Positions 8,839 to 20,902 of a DNA stretch of 46,827 nt are shown here, piece by piece. The notes beneath the pieces are model-generated. The model did no database searches. It saw only the letters and a list, made by a program, of their open reading frames with translations, and was not told the DNA's origin. The DNA lies in contig JANNGZ010000248.1 of the NCBI GenBank assembly GCA_031404155.1, forward strand, positions 1-46,827, read 5' to 3'. A program made the position numbers and the translations under genes. The stretch is from JANNGZ01 sp031404155 (GTDB lineage Bacteria; Pseudomonadota; Gammaproteobacteria; Burkholderiales; Burkholderiaceae_C). Numbering within the stretch: the first letter of the stretch is position 1; each line of letters starts with the position of its first letter.

Positions 8839-9834
8839 TCAGAGCTTGGCTTCGCGCGCCAGCAGGTCGTCTATGCGCACACCCACCTCGTTCTTGCCGC
8901 CGAACACGGTGCCCTTCTTGCCCTTGGCCAGATGCTCCAGGCCGATGGTGTAGGCCTTGTCCGGCAGCGGCACGTACTTCACTTCCTTGGCAATCTTGGC
9001 CGCCATCTTCATCGTGTACTCGGCGAACTCGCGCACCTCGGGCTTGGCTAGCGACTTCACGCTCACGTAGATGAAGATCGGGCGCGACAGCGGCTGGTAG
9101 CTGCCGTCGAGCACCGCGGCCTCGCTCGGCAACACCGCAGCCTTGCCGGCCTTCTCCACGATCGGCACCGCCTTCAGGCGCGACTGGTTCTCGGCGTAGT
9201 ACGCATAGCCGAAGTAGCCGATCGCGTTGACGTCCTGCGACACGCCCTGCACCAGCACGTTGTCGTCTTCCGAGGCGGTGTAGTCGCCGCGGCTGGCCTT
9301 GGATTTGCCGGTGACGGCCTCGGTGAAGTAGTCGAAGGTGCCCGAATCCGACCCCGCGCCGAAGAGTTTGATCGGCGCGTCCGGCCAGGCCGGGTTGACC
9401 TGGTTCCAGCGCATCACCTTGCCTTGCGCGGCAGGTTCCCACATCTTCTTCAGCTCGTCGACGGTGATCGACTTCAGGAAAGTGTTTTTCGGGTTCATCA
9501 CCACGGTGAGCGCATCGAACGCCACCGGCAGCTCGATGTACTCCACGCCGGCTGCCTTGCAGTCGGCCATTTCCTTTTCCAGGATCGGGCGCGAGGCGTT
9601 CTGCAGGTCGGTCTCGCCGCGGCAAAACTTCTTGAAGCCGCCACCGGTGCCCGAGATGCCCACGGTCACCTTGATCGCGTTCTTCTTCATCTTCTGGAAG
9701 TCCTCGGCCACCCCTTCGGTGATCGGGTAGACGGTGGACGAGCCGTCGATCTTCACCACTTGCGCCTGGGCCGCGGCGACCGCGCCCAAGACGCTCAGTG
9801 TCAACACGGCGGATTGTTGGATCAGTCTGGACAT
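8839..9834 (-). CDS. pstS: Periplasmic phosphate-binding protein PstS
   Basis: 331 residues with a signal peptide (about 1-24, ending AAAQA before QVVKIDG). The phosphate site is indicated by DGSSTVYPITE, GTGGGFKKFCRGE and GSDSGTFDYFTEAV, the pattern of the PstS family with DGSST and SGT contacts. It delivers phosphate to PstCAB. It is the first gene of the cluster, with AAGGAGA seven bases before its ATG and a Pho box upstream. The element after it separates it from pstC, fitting a higher dose of the binding protein. Confidence 0.96.
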   Translation of the reverse strand: MSRLIQQSAVLTLSVLGAVAAAQAQVVKIDGSSTVYPITEGVAEDFQKMKKNAIKVTVGISGTGGGFKKFCRGETDLQNASRPILEKEMADCKAAGVEYIELPVAFDALTVVMNPKNTFLKSITVDELKKMWEPAAQGKVMRWNQVNPAWPDAPIKLFGAGSDSGTFDYFTEAVTGKSKASRGDYTASEDDNVLVQGVSQDVNAIGYFGYAYYAENQSRLKAVPIVEKAGKAAVLPSEAAVLDGSYQPLSRPIFIYVSVKSLAKPEVREFAEYTMKMAAKIAKEVKYVPLPDKAYTIGLEHLAKGKKGTVFGGKNEVGVRIDDLLAREAKL

Positions 9835-9877
9835 TTGATTTCTCCTTCAGAAGCCTGAGTTTTCAGGGTTTGCAGTG

Positions 9878-9911
9878 ACTGTAGAGGCCTCGTATGAAGC
9901 TTTCGTGACAG
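9878..9911 (-). promoter_or_regulatory. Pho box and -10 of the pst-pho cluster
   Basis: Read on the minus strand, CTGTCAC (9905-9911), a 4-base GAAA spacer and GCTTCAT (9894-9900) fit the two 7-base half-sites of a PhoB box. The second half-site is weaker, matching the TCAT end. Ten bases further is TACAGT (9878-9883), a plausible -10 at the spacing usual for PhoB-dependent promoters, where PhoB takes the place of a -35 box. Confidence 0.8.
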
Positions 9912-9982
9912 CGGGGTGTGGATCGGATGACAACTCGGCGACGCTGCGCAGGGGCTGCACGCGCTGGCACACTGGCCGGACC

Positions 9983-10477
9983 ATGCAAACCCGCGTCAAT
10001 GTTCTCTTCCTGTGCACCCACAACTCGGCGCGCAGCATCCTTGGCGAGGCGCTGCTGAACCACCTGGGGCAAGGCTGCTGGCGCGGCTACAGCGCTGGCA
10101 GCCACCCTCGCGGCTCGCCGAACCCGTTGGCGCTGGCGGCCCTGGGTGGCGCCGGCGTATCGACCAGCGGCCTCTCAAGCAAGAGCTGGGATGTCTTCGC
10201 CAAGCCAGGCGCGCCGCCGATGGACCTCGTGATCACCGTTTGCGACAACGCCGCCGGTGAAACCTGCCCGCTGTGGCCCGGTGGTCCGGCCACGGTGCAT
10301 TGGGGCTACGCCGACCCGTCTGCGGCGCCGGGCGACGAGCGCCAGCGGCTCGATGCCTTCGTTGCGACCTTGGCGCTGATGCGCAAGCGCATCGAGCGCC
10401 TGGTCGCCCTGCCCGACGAAGCGCTGGCGCCAGCCCGGATCGGCGCGGCGGCTCAAGCGCTGGCGAACGCCTTTTGA
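9983..10477 (+). CDS. arsC: Arsenate reductase, thioredoxin-coupled type (LMW-phosphatase fold)
   Basis: 164 residues. The N-terminus has the phosphate-binding loop with C11 in CTHNSARS, as in thioredoxin-linked arsenate reductases and low-molecular-weight phosphatases. A second pair, C87 and C95 (CDNAAGETCP), occupies the place of the redox pair of Staphylococcus/Bacillus-type ArsC, favouring arsenate reduction over phosphotyrosine hydrolysis. The ATG at 9983 lacks a good ribosome-binding site; a GTG upstream at 9875 would add an unconserved tail. It is divergent from pstS and its stop overlaps the start of the aquaporin gene. Arsenate enters cells through Pst transporters, so the location is sensible. 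Confidence 0.82.
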   Translation: MQTRVNVLFLCTHNSARSILGEALLNHLGQGCWRGYSAGSHPRGSPNPLALAALGGAGVSTSGLSSKSWDVFAKPGAPPMDLVITVCDNAAGETCPLWPGGPATVHWGYADPSAAPGDERQRLDAFVATLALMRKRIERLVALPDEALAPARIGAAAQALANAF

Positions 10478-11131
10478 GCGCGCCACCGCTGCCCCGCCGC
10501 GTCGCGGCCGAATTGATCGGCACTGCCACGCTGCTCGCGGTGGTGATCGGCTCCGGCATCATGGCCGAGCGGCTCGCCGGCGGCAACGACGCGGTTGCCC
10601 TGCTCGCCAACACGCTGGCCACGATGGCCGGGCTGCTGGTGTTGATCGAACTGCTGGCGCCGGTGAGCGGCGCGCACTTCAACCCCGCGGTCACGCTGGT
10701 GCTGGTGTGGCGGCGTTCACTGCCGCTTCGCGACGGCGTCGCCTACATCGTCGTCCAGTTGGCCGGAGCCTGGCTCGGCGCCCTGCTCGCGCATGCGATG
10801 TTCGATGAGCCGCTGGTCCAGGTGTCGATGAAAACACGTGACGGCCTCGGGCAAGGCCTGGCCGAAGCGGTGGCCACCGCCGGGCTGGTCCTGGTGGTGC
10901 TCAGAGCCGGTGCCGCCCGAGCACCGTTGCTCGTGGCCTGCTGGATTGGCGCCGCCTACTGGTTCACCGCGTCGACCTCGTTCGCCAACCCGGCGGCGGC
11001 CTTCGGCCGCATGTGGAGCGACAGTTTTTCAGGTATTGCACCGGCGAGCGTGCCGGGCTTCGTCTTGGCGGAGCTGCTCGGCGCAGCCGTCGGCGTGTTG
11101 TTGCACCGGCTGCTCGGTGCGCGCGAAGATC

Positions 11132-11142
<11 letters not shown>
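10474..11142 (+). CDS. Aquaporin-family channel (MIP), likely arsenite/water channel
   Basis: 222 residues with six membrane helices and the two half-helix signatures of aquaporins, HFNPAVTL and SFANPAAAFGR (both NPA intact). The start is a TTG at 10474 overlapping the arsC stop as TTGA. An open frame upstream overlaps arsC and is not used. Aquaporin-ArsC pairs are known in rhizobia (AqpS), where arsenite made by ArsC leaves through the channel; the same role is inferred here. Its last 11 bases overlap the end of glmM on the other strand. Confidence 0.85.
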
Positions 11143-12465
<1,323 letters not shown>

Positions 12466-12469
<4 letters not shown>

Positions 12470-13329
12470 GTCTCTCTCTTGCTTTTGTGGTCGACCGCGG
12501 GTTGGTTCGACTCGACCGCGGCCAGGACTTTCAATGCATCGACGGTGGCCGCGACGTCGTGCACCCGCACGATGCTGGCCCCCCGCTGCACCGCCAGCAG
12601 CGCCGCGGCCACGCTCGCCGCAGCCCGCTCAGCCACCGCCTTGCCGGTGATCTTGCCCAGGGTGGCCTTGCGCGACCATCCCACGAGCAGTGGCCGGCCC
12701 AGCGAGAGCAACTCGCGCTGGCGGCGCAGCAGTTCGAGGTTGTGATCGGCGGTCTTGCCGAAGCCATAACCCGGGTCGAACACGATGCGCTGGCAGTCCA
12801 CGCCGAACCCGAGCAGGGCCGCCGCACGTTCGGCCAGGAAGGCCAGGACCTCGGCGGCCACATCGCCGTAGTTCGGCTCGTGCTGCATCGAACCCGGCTC
12901 GCCCTGCATGTGCATCAGGCAGACGCCGGCGTGCGGATGCGCAGCAACCGCCTCCAGCGCGCCGGGCCGGCGCAACGCACGCACATCGTTGACGATGTCC
13001 ACGCCCAAGCCCAGCGCTTCGCGCATCACCGCGGGCTCGCTCGTGTCCACCGACACCGGCACGCCGAGGGTGACCGCATGGCGCAACACCGGCAGCACCC
13101 GCTCGATCTCTGCTTCGGCCGTCGGTGCAATGGCGCCGGGCCGGGTGGACTCGCCGCCGATGTCGAGCAGGTCCGCGCCTTGTGCGAGCAGGTCCTCGCA
13201 ATGCGCGCAAGCGGCCCGCACGTCGGCGAACTGGCCCCCGTCGGAGAAGGAGTCGGGCGTCACGTTGACGATGCCCATCACGCGCGGCCGCGCGAGGTCG
13301 ATCTTGAAGCGGCCGGTGTGCCAGAGCAT
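12466..13329 (-). CDS. folP: Dihydropteroate synthase
   Basis: 287 residues from the ATG at 13329. The enzyme joins para-aminobenzoate to dihydropterin pyrophosphate in folate synthesis. Signature 1, GIVNVTPDSFSDGG, lies at 19-32 and signature 2, DIGGESTRPGA, follows near 57-67; FDPGYGFGKTADHN and the C-terminal VRVHDVAATVDALK are also typical. The ATG has no clear ribosome-binding site, and a hairpin sits just upstream, so expression may depend on readthrough from ftsH. Confidence 0.95.
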
Positions 13330-13341
13330 GGGTGAAATGCG

Positions 13342-13361
13342 AACGGGGCCGAAGCCCCGTT
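13342..13361 (-). terminator. Hairpin between ftsH and folP
   Basis: An 8-bp perfect stem (aacggggc with gccccgtt) which on the minus strand has a TTCG loop. It sits in the 53-base gap after ftsH. The following minus-strand bases (CGCATTTC) are only mildly T-rich, so it may be a partial terminator or an RNA-stabilising stem. Confidence 0.6.
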
Positions 13362-13382
13362 GTGGTCCGTGCGGCCGGAGGT

Positions 13383-15287
13383 TCAGGCCGCCGCGGGCGC
13401 ACTGTCGGGGCTCACCGGCGGCGTCGGGCCGCTGGGCTTGCTCGGGGTGCTGGTCCAGTCCTTGGGCGGGCGCGGCGGCTTGTCGGCCATGATGTCGTCG
13501 ATCTGGTCGCTGTCGATGGTCTCCCATTCGAGCAGCGCCTTGGCCATCGCGTGCATCTTGTCCTTGTTGTCTTCGATCAGCTTGCGCGCCGCCGAGTACT
13601 GCTCGTCGATGATCTTGCGGATCTCGCGGTCCACCTTCTGCATCGTCTGCTCGGACACGTTCACCTGCTTGGTGATCGAGCGGCCGAGGAAGACCTCGCC
13701 CTCGTTCTCGGCATAGACCATCGGCCCGAGTTCGTCGCTCATGCCGTAGCGGGTGACCATGTCGCGCGCGATCTGCGTGGCGCGCTCGAAGTCGTTGCTG
13801 GCGCCCGTGGTCATCTGGTTCATGAACACCTCTTCGGCAATGCGGCCACCGAACAGCACCGAGATCGTGCTGAGCATGCGCTCCTTGTCCAGGCTGTAGC
13901 GGTCGCCTTCGGGCAGCTGCATCGTGACGCCGAGGGCACGGCCGCGCGGGATCACGGTGACCTTGTGCACCGGGTCGGTCTTGGGCACCAGGCGCGCCAC
14001 CAGCGCATGTCCGGCCTCGTGGTAGGCCGTGTTCTTGCGCTCTTCTTCGGGCATCACCATGCTCTTGCGCTCGGGGCCCATCATGATCTTGTCCTTGGCC
14101 TTCTCGAAGTCGTTCATCTCGACGACGCGCCCGTTGCGGCGGGCGGCGAAGAGCGCCGCTTCGTTGACCAGGTTGGCAAGGTCGGCGCCCGAGAAGCCCG
14201 GTGTGCCACGCGCCAGGATGTCGGCCTTGATGTCCTGGCCGATCGGCACCTTGCGCATGTGCACATTCAGGATCTGCTCGCGGCCGCGCACGTCGGGCAG
14301 GGTGACGTAGACCTGGCGGTCGAAGCGGCCCGGGCGCAGCAGCGCGGGGTCGAGGATGTCGGGCCGGTTGGTGGCCGCCATCACGATCACACCGAGGTTG
14401 GTTTCGAAGCCGTCCATCTCGACGAGCATCTGGTTCAGCGTCTGCTCACGCTCGTCGTTGCCGCCGCCCAGGCCCGCGCCACGGTGGCGGCCGACAGCGT
14501 CGATTTCGTCGACGAAGATGATGCAAGGCGCGCTCTTCTTGGCCTGCTCGAACATGTCGCGCACCCGCGCCGCGCCGACGCCGACAAACATCTCGACGAA
14601 GTCCGAGCCGCTGATGCTGAAGAACGGCACCTTGGCTTCGCCGGCGATCGCCTTGGCGAGCAGCGTCTTGCCGGTGCCCGGAGGGCCGACCATCAGCACG
14701 CCGCGCGGAATGCGGCCGCCGAGCTTCTGGAACTTCTGCGGATCCTTCAGGAAGTCGACCAGCTCCTTGACCTCTTCCTTGGCCTCGTCGCAGCCGGCCA
14801 CGTCAGCAAAGGTGATCGTGTTGTTGCTCTCGTCGAGCATGCGCGCGCGGCTCTTGCCGAAGCTGAAGGCGCCGCCCTTGCCGCCGCCCTGCATCTGGCG
14901 CATGAAGTAAATCCAGACGCCGATCAGCAGCAGCATCGGGCCCCAGCTGATCAGAATGCTGGTCAGGATCGACGGCTCTTCGCGCGGCTTGACGTCGAAC
15001 TTAACGTTGTTGTTGATCAGGTCGCCTACCAGGCCGCGGTCGAGGTACGTCGCGGTGGCGCGCACCTCCTTGTCGTCGTTGGTGCGGGCGCGAATCTCGG
15101 TGCTGCCACCGACGCCTTCCTGGATCTGGACCGACTTGATGCGCTTGCTGCGCACCTCTTCGAGGAAGTCGGAGTAGCCGATCTGGCCACTTGAGGCTGC
15201 GGTGCGGTCGAACTGCTTGAACACCGTGAACAACACGAGGGCGATCACCAGCCAGACGGCGACCTTGGAAAACCATTGATTGTTCAC
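13383..15287 (-). CDS. ftsH: Membrane-anchored ATP-dependent zinc protease FtsH
   Basis: 634 residues. Two membrane helices (about 8-24 and 108-127) flank a periplasmic domain. The AAA module has Walker A GPPGTGKT (201-208), Walker B IIFVDE (256-261) and the ATNRPDILDPALLRPGRFD second region of homology. The zinc protease motif HEAGH is at 423-427. FtsH degrades misassembled membrane proteins and, in enterobacteria, sigma-32 and LpxC. The start is a GTG at 15287 with AAGGAG six bases upstream; the frame extends upstream without family similarity. A heat-shock-type promoter precedes it. Confidence 0.97.
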   Translation of the reverse strand: MNNQWFSKVAVWLVIALVLFTVFKQFDRTAASSGQIGYSDFLEEVRSKRIKSVQIQEGVGGSTEIRARTNDDKEVRATATYLDRGLVGDLINNNVKFDVKPREEPSILTSILISWGPMLLLIGVWIYFMRQMQGGGKGGAFSFGKSRARMLDESNNTITFADVAGCDEAKEEVKELVDFLKDPQKFQKLGGRIPRGVLMVGPPGTGKTLLAKAIAGEAKVPFFSISGSDFVEMFVGVGAARVRDMFEQAKKSAPCIIFVDEIDAVGRHRGAGLGGGNDEREQTLNQMLVEMDGFETNLGVIVMAATNRPDILDPALLRPGRFDRQVYVTLPDVRGREQILNVHMRKVPIGQDIKADILARGTPGFSGADLANLVNEAALFAARRNGRVVEMNDFEKAKDKIMMGPERKSMVMPEEERKNTAYHEAGHALVARLVPKTDPVHKVTVIPRGRALGVTMQLPEGDRYSLDKERMLSTISVLFGGRIAEEVFMNQMTTGASNDFERATQIARDMVTRYGMSDELGPMVYAENEGEVFLGRSITKQVNVSEQTMQKVDREIRKIIDEQYSAARKLIEDNKDKMHAMAKALLEWETIDSDQIDDIMADKPPRPPKDWTSTPSKPSGPTPPVSPDSAPAAA

Positions 15288-15351
15288 CGCGGCTCCTTGT
15301 TCAGTCGATGCTCCGGCGCACGGCAAAAAGGCACATGCGCGCATCCACGGC

Positions 15352-15379
15352 AGATGGGGCGCATTCTATTCGACACAAG
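15352..15379 (-). promoter_or_regulatory. Sigma-32 type heat-shock promoter of ftsH
   Basis: On the minus strand CTTGTGT (15373-15379), 13 bases, then CCCCATCT (15352-15359). This matches the sigma-32 pattern CTTGAAA, 13-14 bases, CCCCATnT closely, especially at -10. TAGAAT lies in the spacer (15363-15368) and might be the -10 of an overlapping housekeeping promoter. The leader to the GTG is about 58 bases. Confidence 0.78.
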
Positions 15380-15453
15380 GGGTTGAGCCGCCTTGTCCGA
15401 ACCCTGCTCGGGCATGGGGAATCGGGGCTTGGCCCGTGCATTCGGACGCAATT

Positions 15454-16149
15454 TCATGCACTTTGATCGCCTCTGGCACTTTGCTTCAGACCGATGCCGA
15501 CGAGAAAGGTTTCTGCGGAGCGGTCGCGCGAGGCCTTGGGCTTGATCGGTTTAACGATGCGAAAGGTGCGCTTGAACAGCTCGACCAGCTGGCTGTAGCC
15601 GCTGCCGTGGAAGACCTTGGCCACCAGGGCGCCGTCGGGCTTGAGGTGGGCGCAGGAGAACTCCACCGCCAGCTCCACCAGGTGCGCGATACGCGCGGCG
15701 TCGGCACTTTCGATGCCCGACAGGTTGGGTGACATGTCCGAGACCACCAAGTCCACCGGCCGCGCGCCGACGGCCTGGCGCAACTGCGCGAGCACCGCAT
15801 CCTCGCGGAAGTCGCCCAGGATGAAGGTCACGCCCTCGATCGGCTCGAAGTCGAGCAGGTCCAGCGCGATGATCGTGCCGTTGAGCCGGCCCACCGCCGC
15901 ACCGCCGGTGCCCGCCTCCTTGGGCGCAAAGCGCCGCCGCAGGTACTGGCTCCATGCCCCGGGCACGGCGCCAAGGTCGACCACCAGTTGGCCCGGCTTG
16001 ATCAATCCAAGCGCCTCGTCGATCTCCTTGAGCTTGTAGGCCGCGCGGGCGCGGTAGCCCTCGCGCTGAGCCAGCCGAACGTAGGGGTCGTTCATATGCT
16101 CGGCGAGCCAGGCCTTGTTGATCTTCTTGCTCTTCGATTTGATCTTCAT
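15454..16149 (-). CDS. rlmE: 23S rRNA 2'-O-ribose methyltransferase RlmE (FtsJ)
   Basis: 231 residues. It methylates the 2'-OH of U2552 in 23S rRNA using SAM. The SAM site is VVDLGAVPGAWSQYL (56-70), and the catalytic K-D-K-E set is K39, D138, K178 and E213 in the expected contexts (AAYKL, SDMSPN, AKVF, AETF). It is upstream of ftsH on the same strand, but the 166-base gap has its own ftsH promoter. The ATG lacks a strong ribosome-binding site. It is divergent from yhbY. Confidence 0.95.
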   Translation of the reverse strand: MKIKSKSKKINKAWLAEHMNDPYVRLAQREGYRARAAYKLKEIDEALGLIKPGQLVVDLGAVPGAWSQYLRRRFAPKEAGTGGAAVGRLNGTIIALDLLDFEPIEGVTFILGDFREDAVLAQLRQAVGARPVDLVVSDMSPNLSGIESADAARIAHLVELAVEFSCAHLKPDGALVAKVFHGSGYSQLVELFKRTFRIVKPIKPKASRDRSAETFLVGIGLKQSARGDQSA

Positions 16150-16226
16150 CGCGTGATGACGGAAAGCGCCTGGCGTTCACGAGGAATTGAGGGGTCGACC
16201 ACGACGGCTGCGGCGGTGTCCACGGG

Positions 16227-16232
16227 GATAAT
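16227..16232 (+). promoter_or_regulatory. yhbY -10 box, leaderless geometry
   Basis: GATAAT ends exactly six bases (aggccg) before the yhbY ATG, so the predicted transcription start is the A of the ATG. No Shine-Dalgarno sequence is present. No good -35 is seen. Confidence 0.55.
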
Positions 16233-16238
16233 AGGCCG

Positions 16239-16709
16239 ATGCCCACCATTCAACTCACACCGGCCCAGCGCAAGGAACACCGCGCCGCGGCCCACCATCT
16301 CGACCCGGTCGTGCTCATCGGCGGCGACGGGCTCACCCCGGCCGTGGTCAAGGAAGCCGACCTGGCGCTCAGGGCCCATGGCCTGATCAAGGTGCGCATG
16401 TTCAGCGACGACCGCCCGACCCGCGAAGCGGCGCTGGCAAGCCTGTCCGAGCAACTGAGCGCCGCGCCGATCCAGCATATCGGCAAGCTGCTGGTGCTGT
16501 GGCGGCCTGTTCCCGAGAAAGAAGCGGCCGCGCGCGACGACCGCCTGCCGGGGCCGCGGGTGGTGAAGATCGTCAAGTTCAGCAAGAGCGGCAATCATCG
16601 TCCGCAGGTGAAGAAGCTCACCGTGCTCGGCAACGAGCGCCTGACCGTCGGCGGCATCGTCAAACGCGCCAAGAAGCGCGTGGGTGGGAGCAAGAAGTCC
16701 GAGGCTTGA
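16239..16709 (+). CDS. yhbY: YhbY/CRS1-YhbY RNA-binding protein
   Basis: 156 residues. The first 95 form a CRM (CRS1-YhbY) domain beginning LTPAQRKEHRAAAHHLDPVVLIGGDGLTPAVVKE. It includes the position of the family's GxxG loop (residues around IGGDG) and ends KLLVLWRP. Such proteins bind pre-ribosomal RNA. The remaining 60 residues are a basic tail (VKIVKFSKSGNHRPQVKKL, then KRAKKRVGGSKKSEA) not present in the roughly 97-residue E. coli protein. It is next to greA/rlmE/ftsH as in many proteobacteria. Confidence 0.9.
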   Translation: MPTIQLTPAQRKEHRAAAHHLDPVVLIGGDGLTPAVVKEADLALRAHGLIKVRMFSDDRPTREAALASLSEQLSAAPIQHIGKLLVLWRPVPEKEAAARDDRLPGPRVVKIVKFSKSGNHRPQVKKLTVLGNERLTVGGIVKRAKKRVGGSKKSEA

Positions 16710-16732
16710 ACCTCGCGGCGCAGCGGGCCTCG

Positions 16733-16870
16733 CCGGTCCGCCGTCCGCCGGAGTCTGCCGGCCATCGTGCCGTCCAAGTCCGCGCAGGCGGACTTGGAGT
16801 TGCGGCACTCAGAGCCCCCAAGCAGCCTGCGCTCCCCGCCGGGGGAGACGCCGCAGGCGTCCTGGGGCGG
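16733..16870. repeat. GC-rich intergenic element B after greA
   Basis: This fills most of the 161-base gap between yhbY and greA, whose 3' ends face each other. It is related to element A after pstS. Its hairpin is a perfect 10-bp stem, 16774-16783 with 16788-16797, loop gcag. The right end, with a gacgcc/ggcgtc stem beside gggggag, abuts the greA stop codon, so it is probably a 3'-end or terminator-like structure for greA. Confidence 0.65.
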
Positions 16871-17347
16871 TCATGAATAGCGCACCGCCATGATCTCGTA
16901 GCTTTTCACGCCGCCGGGCGCCTGGACCTCGGCCACGTCGCCGACCTCTTTGCCGATGAGCGCACGCGCAATCGGCGAGCTGATCGAGATCAGACCCAGC
17001 TTCAGGTCGGCCTCGTCGTCGCCCACGATCTGGTAGGTGACGGCCGCACCCGACGCTTCCTCTTCCAGCTCCACCGTGGCGCCGAACACCACGCGGCCGC
17101 CGGCGTCCAGCTTGGCGGGGTCGATGACCTGCGCCGCCGCGAGCTTGCTTTCGATCTCGAGGATGCGCCCCTCGATGAAGCCCTGCTTGTCCTTGGCGGC
17201 CTCGTACTCCGCGTTTTCCGAGAGGTCGCCCTGCGCACGCGCTTCGGCAATCGCCTGGATCACGGCGTGGCGCTCGGTGTTCTTCAAGCGCGCGAGTTCA
17301 CCCTTCAGCTTCTCGGCGCCGCGCAGGGTCAGGGGGATCGTGCTCAT
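16871..17347 (-). CDS. greA: Transcription elongation factor GreA
   Basis: 158 residues, the usual length. The N-terminal coiled coil contains the acidic tip DLSENAEYEAAKDKQ (about 42-56), which enters the RNA polymerase secondary channel and stimulates cleavage of backtracked RNA. The C-terminal FKBP-like domain has ISISSPIARALIGKEVGD. The ATG overlaps the stop of a small upstream ORF as ATGA and has GGAGG eight bases upstream. It follows carB on the same strand but after a strong terminator. Confidence 0.97.
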   Translation of the reverse strand: MSTIPLTLRGAEKLKGELARLKNTERHAVIQAIAEARAQGDLSENAEYEAAKDKQGFIEGRILEIESKLAAAQVIDPAKLDAGGRVVFGATVELEEEASGAAVTYQIVGDDEADLKLGLISISSPIARALIGKEVGDVAEVQAPGGVKSYEIMAVRYS

Positions 17348-17409
17348 CGGGCAACCTCCGTACTACGTACTGCGGTGAATTCGCCCTTCGGGCGGCCGTG
17401 CGGGCTCAT
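17344..17409 (-). CDS. Leader ORF 2 upstream of greA (21 aa)
   Basis: The same peptide as leader ORF 1 with one extra C-terminal arginine, from the tandem copy. GGAGG in copy 1 lies eight bases before its ATG. Its TGA overlaps the greA ATG as ATGA, so a ribosome ending here could re-start directly on greA. Both ORFs together suggest translational coupling into greA. Confidence 0.5.
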   Translation of the reverse strand: MSPHGRPKGEFTAVRSTEVAR

Positions 17410-17471
17410 CAGGCAACCTCCGTACTACGTACTGCGGTGAATTCGCCCTTCGGGCGGCCGTGCGGGCTCAT
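17409..17471 (-). CDS. Leader ORF 1 upstream of greA (20 aa)
   Basis: The ATG at 17471 begins a 20-residue peptide, MSPHGRPKGEFTAVRSTEVA, preceded by GAAGG about seven bases upstream. Its TGA (17411-17409) shares a base with the ATG of the second leader ORF (TGATG). I do not recognise a function; the peptide is basic and has no membrane segment. Translation is supported by the ribosome-binding site and the overlaps, not by homology I can test. Confidence 0.5.
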   Translation of the reverse strand: MSPHGRPKGEFTAVRSTEVA

Positions 17472-17550
17472 GGGTCTGCCTTCGTTTGCTCTCGCCGTCA
17501 TTCGCCTTGAGGCGTGCTCCAGCGTGTTCATGTTCGCCGCCTTGAGCGGC

Positions 17551-17579
17551 AAAAACAAAACGCGCCGCAGGCGCGTTTT
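17551..17579 (-). terminator. Intrinsic terminator after carB
   Basis: On the minus strand a perfect 10-bp stem (aaaacgcgcc, 17557-17566, with 17570-17579; 3-base loop) is followed by GTTTTTG. It begins 22 bases after the carB stop. It separates carAB from greA, so greA needs its own promoter in the 80 bases between here and the leader ORFs; I could not pick one out. Confidence 0.92.
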
Positions 17580-17601
17580 GGGGTGGGGTTTGGGTGGAAG
17601 T

Positions 17602-20902
<3,301 letters not shown>

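Larger units (their letters stand above)
17342..17471 (-). repeat. 62-bp tandem duplication in the greA leader
   Basis: Copies at 17342-17403 and 17404-17465 differ at a single base (17349 G, 17411 A); a third partial copy is only gctcat (17466-17471). Each unit supplies, on the minus strand, an ATG, a 20-21 codon ORF with a GGAGG near its end, and a stop that overlaps the next ATG. Each unit also contains a small cgccc-ttc-gggcg hairpin. Confidence 0.95.

Noticed and set aside
13332..15194. A 620-codon frame opposite ftsH
   Set aside because: Shadow of ftsH codons; no recognisable domain, and it overlaps the whole functional FtsH core.
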